Shown here piece by piece: positions 56,461 through 64,000 of a stretch of 64,000 nt of DNA (the stretch's first letter is position 1; every line of letters begins with the position of its first letter). The stretch is from the NCBI GenBank assembly GCA_002633005.1, contig NMRA01000558.1, forward strand, positions 10,441-74,440, given 5' to 3'. The notes below the pieces were generated by a model. It was not told where the DNA came from and did no database searches. It was given only the letters and a program-made list of their open reading frames with translations. Both the position numbers and the translations under genes were made by a program. The stretch is from Phoronis australis. Its lineage: Eukaryota > Phoronida > Phoronidae.

Positions 56461-57129
56461 CAGTTCATGCCCGACGCTCAGTACCTTGACCGTCTTGTTT
56501 ATACTTCTACCATCAGATCCAAGCAACAGACTTAGAAATTTGCGAAGAGGCCCCCTGTAGCGACGTTTTTCGCTCTCAGCCAATACTCTTTCAATGATTC
56601 AGGTCATTTCAGTTTGCGTGTTATCCTATTCATAGTCCACAAATACACACCTTTCTACCTGTAACACACAATGACGCAGACTCTTTGTAGGTACCTTTGA
56701 CGTTTCGTCATATCATCACGATTTAAGTGATGTGCTTAGTGAACAAATCGCAAAAAATGAATTCCATATGCCAAACAGTAACTCTATTGAAAGACGAGCA
56801 GAACAAAATGAATCAACGGTACGTTAAAAGGCCATTACCCTGGTTGGCGGTGATGGTGTTGCAGACGTTCAGCTTGACGTTTCGTACTCAAATAGGCCCC
56901 AGGATGCCTGCAAAAAGTCAAACTTCTTCAGCAGAAGGTGACCTGCAGACGTCCATACCTTTGCCACAGCGAACATCCATGTATCCTGCAAGCATGAAGA
57001 GTGCAGCAAAAATATGTTGCTGAAAAAACGGATTTTAAAAAACTCTTGATGGGATTACGCTACTCGGAGACATGATCGACATCCTTGTGATCATTGCATT
57101 CCCCGTTGTGTTTACAAATTTGTCTTGAG

Positions 57130-58050
57130 TTACTAATTTTGGGATGTTCATAGGAAAAGCAGGAGAATTTTATACAGGTAGGGTTATGGCAGAGGTGGGA
57201 AAAGTGATGGTACAGGGACAGCACCTGGGGCGTGGCATGCAAATAATCAGGTGAGTGATGCGCATGTACTTCCCCTGAAATTCAACACAGTGAACATCGT
57301 ATCCCTTTTTAGTGAGAGGACCTGTCCACAGCTGACACTGTCCCTTAGTGTAGAACTTCAAAGACGTCAATCCATCATGTACTTCCACCAAAATGAATTC
57401 CGACTCAGCCATCTAAATGTGATTTTATTACAATAAAAGCAAAAACGAAATGTTATCAAGCTGTACACCCGTAACTCCCACAGAAGAAGTCTCTGTCATT
57501 TTAATGACATGAAGAAATTAGACACCACTTGCTCGGCAATATGTTCATCATAGAAGTTGCTGAGCTCATTGCAGTTTACGTTGTCTACCAGAACTGATCA
57601 ATGAGTGCGATGATCATTTCTGCTCTTGGAATCGCTTCTTAACTTAAGTCACGAATTCTTAAGGTCTATTAAAGTTCGACAAGTATTTTGTTGACTTTTG
57701 ATGGCTGTCAGTCATTCAGAATTTGAATAAATGGCCAAACTCTTCATCAACTCCACAACGATATTCCTAATCAATGCCTGAATTAACCTTTAGTTGTCGC
57801 TGCGGTTCATGACTATTGCTTTAACCCTGTATCTCCAGAATGTTTAACAGGCCTATACAGCAAAACCAAACGTTTTTTTTAATAAAAGTCTAAAAACACA
57901 TTAAACGTATTCACATGGCATCTTTCATTTGTTCTTACTTGATTGGCGATAATGCAGCCGTCACTGCTGTGTACTGTGACTTTGGCAATAATTCAACCGT
58001 CAATGTTGTGAACTGTGACTATCAACGTTGTCCCGCTCTTGAATACATCC
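57130..58050 (-). repeat. Tandem gene-like array, long unit A1
   Basis: The unit matches 60040-61010 over about 0.95 kb, from TTTATACAG.TAGGGTTATGG to TTGGCAATAAT. On the minus strand one frame reads QCQLWTGPLTKKGYDVHCVE and another ends SRQICKHNGECNDHKD. The second frame resembles the end of a PAN/apple module (SRQICELN), a tentative reading. Confidence 0.65.
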
Positions 58051-58134
58051 ACACGGACCTTCCATGTATGTCCGCCATATCCTCAACATCCTTCAGTTTA
58101 GTTTTCTCAAACAACTTGGTGATTGAGTCTTGAG

Positions 58135-58710
58135 TTATTAGTTTTGGGAGGTTCGGTGGAAACGTAGGAATATTTTCTACAGGCAGATTTTTGGCAGAGG
58201 TGGGAAACATGACAGGACTGAGGCAGCACCAAGGGCGTGACATGCAAATAAGGCGAGCGATGCACCTATACTCTGACATACTTCCTCTGAAATTCAACAT
58301 AGTGAATATCGCATCCCTTCTGCACCCTTCCACAGCTGCCACTGTTCTTTAAGGCAAAGCTTTTAAAAGGATGGTTTGTTTTAGACTGGCAATTTTCAAA
58401 ATTAATGGGTTTTGAAAGAATGCACTGGCCATGGTAGGGAGATAGTTGTACCTGTAAAAGCATATTTTTGTTTACAGTACGTGGAATTGCACTGTAGTCC
58501 ACTATGTTTTATGTACTTTAAAATATCTGAAATACATGAGTGAGTGCCTTATACTTAATCGCAAGCACCACATCCACACCCTACTGAAGGGTTCATTGCC
58601 ACCACCTGGACAGATCAAGAGAGACCCTTTTATAGAGAGCTTCCAAAAGAAGACCATGAAGCATTTCGTATACCTTGTTGTACTGTAACATTTACTCCCT
58701 TCTGTACCGG
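58135..58710 (-). repeat. Tandem gene-like array, unit 3
   Basis: It contains the shared block (58135-58350) and the spacer block with an intact exon-like reading, KHSGLQCNSTYCKQKYAFTG, between a TGTATTTCAG acceptor and a GGTACAAC donor. This is the best-preserved exon-like segment in the array. Confidence 0.6.
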
Positions 58711-58989
58711 AGCATACCTTTCAGAACCTTGGCCATCCGAGAAATGCATGTACCATCAGATCCCAGCAACTTAGAATTTTGCCAAGAGGCCACCTGTAGT
58801 GATGTTTTTCGCTCTTAATCAGGACCACGCTACCCTTTCAGTTTTTCAGACCATTTCGATTTGTTTGCTGGCCTATTCAACGCCGACAAATACCTACTTT
58901 TCTACTCGTTACGCTGAATGGTGGGACCCCTTTTAAGTAACTTTGACGTTTCGTGATATCGTCACAATTTAACTGCTGCGCAAATTTGT

Positions 58990-59430
58990 CTTGAGTTGTT
59001 AATTTTGGGAGGTTCATAGGAAAGGTAAGACAATTTTCTAGTGGCAGAGTTATGGCAGAGGTGGGAAATGTGACGGGACTGCGACAGCACCTTGGTCGTG
59101 CCATCCAAGTAATCGGGTGAGCCAGGCACCTGTACTCTGACATACTTCCCCAAAAATTCAACACAGTGAACATCGTATCCCTTCTGCACCTGTCGTAAGC
59201 TGTTACTGTTCTTTAGGGTAAAACTTTAAAAGAGATGGTTTGTTTTAGACTATGTTAATTTTGGAAATCATAGGTTGTTTGCAGGAACGCATTTTCCATG
59301 GCAAGTACCACATCGGCACCCAGCTGAAAGGTTCATTGCCACCACCTGGACAGATAAAGGTATACATGTACCCTTTTATAGAAAAGCATGAAACATTTCG
59401 TATACCTTATTATACTGTTACGTAACTTCC
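58990..59430 (-). repeat. Tandem gene-like array, unit 4
   Basis: The shared block reads GYDVHCVEFLGKYVRV on the minus strand, then EPPKINNSRQIC in the same frame. A truncated spacer block with GGTGGTGGCAATGAA follows at 59330-59430. Confidence 0.6.
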
Positions 59431-59513
59431 GACTGTTAACTTTGGTCTGAAAATGTGATTCCGTTTCGTAGAGTTTGAAGCAATGTGGGTAATTTAGGTA
59501 GTTTCTTAACTGC

Positions 59514-59536
59514 TACATGTACATGTACATGTACTT
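59514..59536. repeat. TACATGTA tandem palindrome
   Basis: ACATGT repeats end to end three times inside TACATGTAC. It is one of the longest such clusters in the window. Confidence 0.8.
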
Positions 59537-60039
59537 CAAAATCGACCTTCTAGTAGAAATTTTAATCGAAAATAGCACACTTCCGTACAAAGTCGGCCGT
59601 GAAAACCTAGCCATCCTATGTTTACGCTATCTTAGTGAGATCTAACTCAAGTGCACTCCACTTTTGGCAATCTCGTCTGATGTAAAGTCAGTACAAATCA
59701 CTCTCAAATATCAGCAGCGTGCTCCAGGCAGTTACATGCGGACCAGGAAATAACTTCTGCGCAAGGGCAAAATCTGGCTGAAACCAGCAGGTTGTCCACA
59801 ACGCATATAGGACGTTACCTATGACTCGCAATTTTGTGGGGTCTATTTGCAAGTGAAGTTACTCCGTGACAGATGACAATATTTCATTCAAACGATAACC
59901 ATATTCTAATGTTGATTGACTGTTAGTTTCGAATGTCTGTATTCTAAATGTTGAAAAAATTTCGTTGGGTACAAAGTAAAACGTGTAAGGAGACGTGCTA
60001 TCCCCGTAACCACTGCATTCCCCATTGTGTTTACAAATT

Positions 60040-61010
60040 TGTCTGGAGTTCTTAATTTCAAAGAGGTTGATAGGAAAAGCAGGGCAATTTCATACAGCCA
60101 GGGTTATGGCACAGGTGGGAAACATGATGGGACAGGGACAGCACCTGGGGCGTGGCGTGCAAATAATCAGGAGAGCGATGCACCTGTAGTTCCCCTGAAA
60201 TTCAACACAGTGAACATCATATCCCTTTTGATTGAGAGGACCCGTCGGCAGCTGACACTGTCCCTCAGGGTAGAACTTCCAAGACGGCAATCCATCGAGT
60301 TCTTCCGCCAAAATGAATTCCGGATTAGCCACCTAAATGTGGTTTTATTACAATAAAAACAAAAACAGAAATTTTATCATGTTGTACACCCGTAACTCCC
60401 ACAGAAGAAGGATGTTTATCATTATCATGCAATTTGTCTTACCTATAGAGGTCTCTGTCATTTAATGACATGTAGAAATTAGACACCGCTTGCTCGGCAA
60501 TGGTATAATCAGGTTCATCAGAGAAGTTGCTGAGCTCAATGCGATTTACATTGTCTACCAGAACTGTCCAATGAGTACAATGATAATCTCTGTTCTTAGA
60601 ATCGATCCTTACCTTAAGTCATAAATTATTACGGTCTGTTCAAGTTGGACAAGTATTTTGTTGACTTTTTTGATGGCTGTCAGTCATTCAGAGTTTGAAT
60701 GAATGGCCAAACTCTTCATCAACTCCACAACAGTCATGCTCAATATTCCAAATCAATGCCTGCATCACCCTTACTTCAGTTGTCATTGGCGGTTTATCAC
60801 ATAACACATCAAAGCTTTTATAAAGTTCCTATGACTATTGCTTGAACCCTATATCTCCAGAGTGTTTAACATGCCTATACAGCAAAACCAAACGGGCTTT
60901 TAATAATTGCCTAAAAACACGTTAAACATATTCACATGGCCACTTTCCTTTGTTCTTACTTGATTGGCAATAATGCAGCCGTCAATATTGTGTACTGTGA
61001 CTTTTTGGCA
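60040..61010 (-). repeat. Tandem gene-like array, long unit A2
   Basis: This is the second long unit, matching 57130-58050. On the minus strand it reads GPLNQKGYDVHCVEFQGNY with PRCCPCPIMFPT. Stops interrupt every frame, so no intact gene remains. Confidence 0.65.
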
Positions 61011-61835
61011 ATAATGGCGCGAAATGCTTGCCTCCCAAAACGTCACTTCCGGAGTAGAGAACTAATAATTAACTAAATTGCGAAAAGCTGTAATTAAGTG
61101 GAAAATATGTTTGGGATAACCAACGAACCTTATTTTTGCTTAAAAAATACATGAAAAAGGGTTGCCTACGCCTTTAATCGACCTTGTTTATTCAGAGAGG
61201 AGCTCTCGATGCTATCGTGGTCGTTGTAGTTTTTCTACTTTAAAGGTGTTTTCTTTGGAGCAAAAATCCCATGAAAGGGTTCAGTAGTTGAAGAATGAAG
61301 GAGTGAAAAAAGCATGTCCCATTGTTTTGAGAACGTTTATTTTTCTTCATTTTTTGAAAATGTCCGAAATATTGGATTCAAATGTTAGATTAGTATTCGT
61401 GGCTGTTCGTAGAAGAGTCAAACTGTACATGTAAATGAAAAAAGCAAACCAGTACTTAGATTCGTACTCTATCAGTTGTGAAACGTTGGTTTCACAAGAT
61501 ACATGTACACGTACATGTATTTCGCAGTTTCCAGTGGGGAATGGTTTACATAATGTCTTCATTTTATGGCTATGCAGATTGTTTGGAATTTGTCTGGATT
61601 TTTGCATGCCATCATCAGAGTTTGAACCCTGGGAAACTGGTTGACCTCCAGGTACGGCAGCCAGGTCAGTACCCTCGTTTCACTCCTATGGAGATTCACG
61701 TGTTAACACCTGTCTTCTCAAGAATCAAGAATCTTTATTAAATGTTGTTCAGAAGAAACAGGTTTACATTACCCAATCGGGCATTTATACGGAAGCATGG
61801 AGAAAAATGGAACTTAAGCTGAATATGTAGCTAAA
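61011..61835. other. No gene recognised
   Basis: A TACATGTA cluster lies at about 61500. Overlapping open frames at 61347-61741 have no domain. Confidence 0.4.
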
Positions 61836-62013
61836 GAGGAGGCAGTGTGGCCTGGTTGATAAGTGCCCGCTTTCTTTACTCGAGGTCCTCGGTTTTAACC
61901 ATATATCAATAAAGCATAAAAATATTTCCAGGTGATCAATGCAATGGGCCCACATGCGAGGCCTGCGCACGTCTGATACAACGTGTATCAGACCGCCTGC
62001 AATTATTTTTTAT
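61836..62013 (+). mobile_element. tRNA-derived SINE, second copy of the 41191 family
   Basis: The head has GTGTGGCCTGGTTGATAAGTG (A-box-like) and GGTCCTCGGTTTTAACC (B-box-like). The tail, CAACGTGTATCAGACCGCCTG, matches the tail at 41191-41450. A T-rich end follows. Confidence 0.7.
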
Positions 62014-62106
62014 AATATGGAGCTAACGTAATCCGATACAGATTTTGCAGATTCGTTTTGAAATTGAAAGTCATCTGCGCCGACTGCTATATTAGATGAC
62101 TTTCTG

Positions 62107-62320
62107 AATATTTTCTTTTTTATTTCGCTTTTAAGTCATGCATATTCTTGTATAACAACCACCGAGTGAGATATTTTGTCAGCTGGTGTAATTATGTCCT
62201 CTTTGTTTTTAAGGACATCTGTGGGGACATCTTTCTCGTGTTTTGTAGTATACTTGTAAGCCATTAATAAATCGTTAGTAATAGCTTCAAGGTATCTTTC
62301 GAGTGGATGGGTTTGACTTT
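62107..62320 (-). pseudogene. Probable Penelope-like element fragment
   Basis: The minus strand reads HPLERYLEAITNDLL and then LKNKEDIITPADKISHSVVV before a stop. The N.DI..PADK...VVV motif is typical of the start of the reverse transcriptase region of Penelope-like elements. No GIY-YIG endonuclease was seen. The sequence at higher coordinates may be its decayed N-terminal part. Confidence 0.5.
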
Positions 62321-62849
62321 TGGTTGAATCCTAGTTGCTTTTCTCTTGAAAAGGTTATTTTCTAGGAGGATTTCTCATTTTCATCTTTGGTGGGATTGTC
62401 AAAATATTCTGCCAATCTAAGACGTCAAATTATAGTATAAATGTTATGAGTACCGGTAATTCGTCTTTATCGATATTTGGTTTGGTAGGACAGAAGTTAA
62501 GTCTTTAGGAGTAGGCTATTCTCATTATCTGTTAACTTACGGTTTGGTAACTTAACTACGTTGTTAGGATCGCAGGCCATTATTTTGTTAGTGGTTTGTC
62601 TGTGGAAACTTTAGTTACGCCTAACGTTTTTCATGGTCTTGTTGATATTGTCTTTTGACCGTAGAAGGTGGTTGTAGGCATTGGCTGTGATGAAATTGTT
62701 TTAGCGGCCTTAGAGGATCAGTACTGTCTTTTGGCCTTGTGGGGTAATACTTTTTTCAAATTAATGTGGTTTTTCTTGGGTGCTTTCACTTTGGGACTTG
62801 TTGAAGCTCGAACTTTTTGGTTGTGTAGAATGTTCCATGCGATGTAAAC

Positions 62850-63380
62850 CACGTGTTTTTGTTATAGGTTTGTTTTTGCTCTTTGATCTTCAAAATGATT
62901 TCAATCCATTTGTCTGTTTAAAAGTCAATTTTTTCTTGAATATCTAGGCTTGCATTTTCTCGTGGAAGAGGTAGTGAACACGTGTCTTCTATTGTTTGAA
63001 TGAGACAACTAATAGTGTGCTTGCTTTCCAACAGGTTAAAATGCTGGTCGCGGTGCAGAAGTCGTATGGACTTATCTTTGCTCTTGGCTTTCTTTGAGGT
63101 ATATTTAATCCAGCATATGTAAATGGCGTTGTTGTAGGTTGTTGCTCTTCGATCTTCCAGTTACTTTAGTTCATTTGTCTGTTTTAAAGTCACCTTCATC
63201 TTGAATAACTGTCATCCCTTTTTCTTTAGGAAGAGGTGCCAAACACATGTCCTCTATTTGAAGAATGCCAATGTTTGGCTTTCTTTCAGGTTAAAATGCT
63301 GGTTGCGGTACAGTAGTATTATGGACTTCTTATCATTACTGTTGGTATTTCTTAGTTATATTTTACCCAGCATATTTTGC
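62850..63380 (-). repeat. Tandem duplication, about 255-base period
   Basis: GGTTAAAATGCTGGT.GCGGT occurs at 63034 and 63289, and CATTTGTCTGTTT and GGTATATTTAATCCAGCATAT-like blocks recur at similar spacing. On the minus strand both units read like decayed coding sequence with RNQHFNL/RDQHFNL. They may be part of the neighbouring Penelope-like remnant. Confidence 0.55.
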
Positions 63381-63597
63381 CACCAACTGTAATATTAACA
63401 TAGATGTCTAAATGGAAAACTGCACCTCTTGCCAGGATTTCAGCAATCTTGGGGACTGCCCATCATGTCAGCTCTAAGGTGGTACGATGATAAACATTCA
63501 GCGGTCTGTCTGAGGTACACAAAAGTGACGTGCGCCGTGGACGGCATTGATGTCGTGTGCTGTACAGGTACAGTACTGATCGAAAGTCTCTTCCTAT

Positions 63598-63700
63598 CGA
63601 ACGCGGCTAGGCCGCGTCCGGACACGGGTTCCAAACCGCGGTTGAACCGAGGCTAGCCGCAGTCCGGACTTCGTCTGACCGCGGTTAATCCAAAGTTAAG
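63598..63700. repeat. GC-rich inverted repeat
   Basis: GCGGCTAGGCCGCGTCCGGA and GAGGCTAGCCGCAGTCCGGAC flank AACCGCGGTT, with GACCGCGGTTAA following. This could be a MITE end or a foldback. It differs strongly in base composition from its surroundings. Confidence 0.5.
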
Positions 63701-64000
63701 TCGCGTCCGTGCTATGCCTTGGCTTTGTTTTTATTTCGCTCCGAAAGCTGGAAATACTGGGGGGTTACTGTAAGTAAGCGTATGATGAGGCGATTAAATG
63801 TTCTATGGCACATTGTACAACAGTTCATTATCAGATTTCGGTCGGGGTTTTAGACGTACATGTACGTGTGGGATATGTAAAGTTACTAATTCGTTACGTT
63901 TAATCTGACGTATAGCCAGTATCATCGACGTTGTACCTTTCCTGATCTCCGGGCCTGATCGCGATTTCATAATTGAACTTTCAGTTAACAGATTGAGTCA

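Noticed and set aside
1-64000. CRISPR arrays, bacterial operons or riboswitches
   Set aside because: Introns, SINEs and animal transposons show a eukaryotic genome; no regular direct-repeat and spacer pattern was seen.

Overview
This is a 64 kb piece of a non-vertebrate animal genome, most likely a marine invertebrate. It has multi-exon genes with GT-AG introns of about 0.6 to 3 kb, an AT-rich background, many decayed transposons of animal families, tRNA-derived SINEs and frequent TACATGTA-type palindromes. I cannot fix the phylum from the sequence; cnidarian, lophotrochozoan and invertebrate deuterostome all remain possible. One ambiguous base (n) at 44751 shows that this is an assembled scaffold.

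Three protein-coding genes can be rebuilt exon by exon with matching splice phases. (1) On the minus strand, 15276 down to 4875, lies a class B (secretin-family) G-protein-coupled receptor with signal peptide, Cys-rich ectodomain, hormone-receptor domain and TM1 to the start of TM5; its 3' exons were not found. (2) On the minus strand, 24519 down to 21683, lies a UPF0538/C2orf76 homologue, a small conserved protein of unknown function; its first coding exon is uncertain. (3) On the plus strand, 28358 to 49348, lies a complete 18-exon NFX1 gene: PAM2 motif, Q/N/H-rich linker, RING/PHD-like finger, nine NFX1-type Cys-rich modules, R3H domain and the conserved C-terminus. Its coding exons sum to 3492 bases, or 1163 residues plus stop. 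The C2orf76 and NFX1 genes are head to head, with a CpG-richer segment near 27.7-28.0 kb as the likely NFX1 promoter.

The rest is repeat-rich. It includes a broken hAT transposase (20.1-21.2 kb); two copies of a THAP-encoding element (18.5 and 52.2 kb), one with a MITE nested in it; a BEL/Pao retrotransposon remnant fused to a decayed unnamed transposon-associated protein (53.4-55.9 kb); and a tandem array of decayed Cys-rich gene-like units (55.9-61.0 kb). There is also a probable Penelope-like remnant (62.1-63.4 kb), three tRNA-headed SINE-like elements, several inverted-repeat MITEs and at least three further dispersed repeat families. Much of this repeat material also sits inside NFX1 introns.

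Nothing here suggests a new operon-like or defence system. The points most worth a second look are the receptor with its unusual ectodomain, the unnamed transposon-associated protein next to BEL/Pao, the nested THAP/MITE pair and the tandem Cys-rich array.
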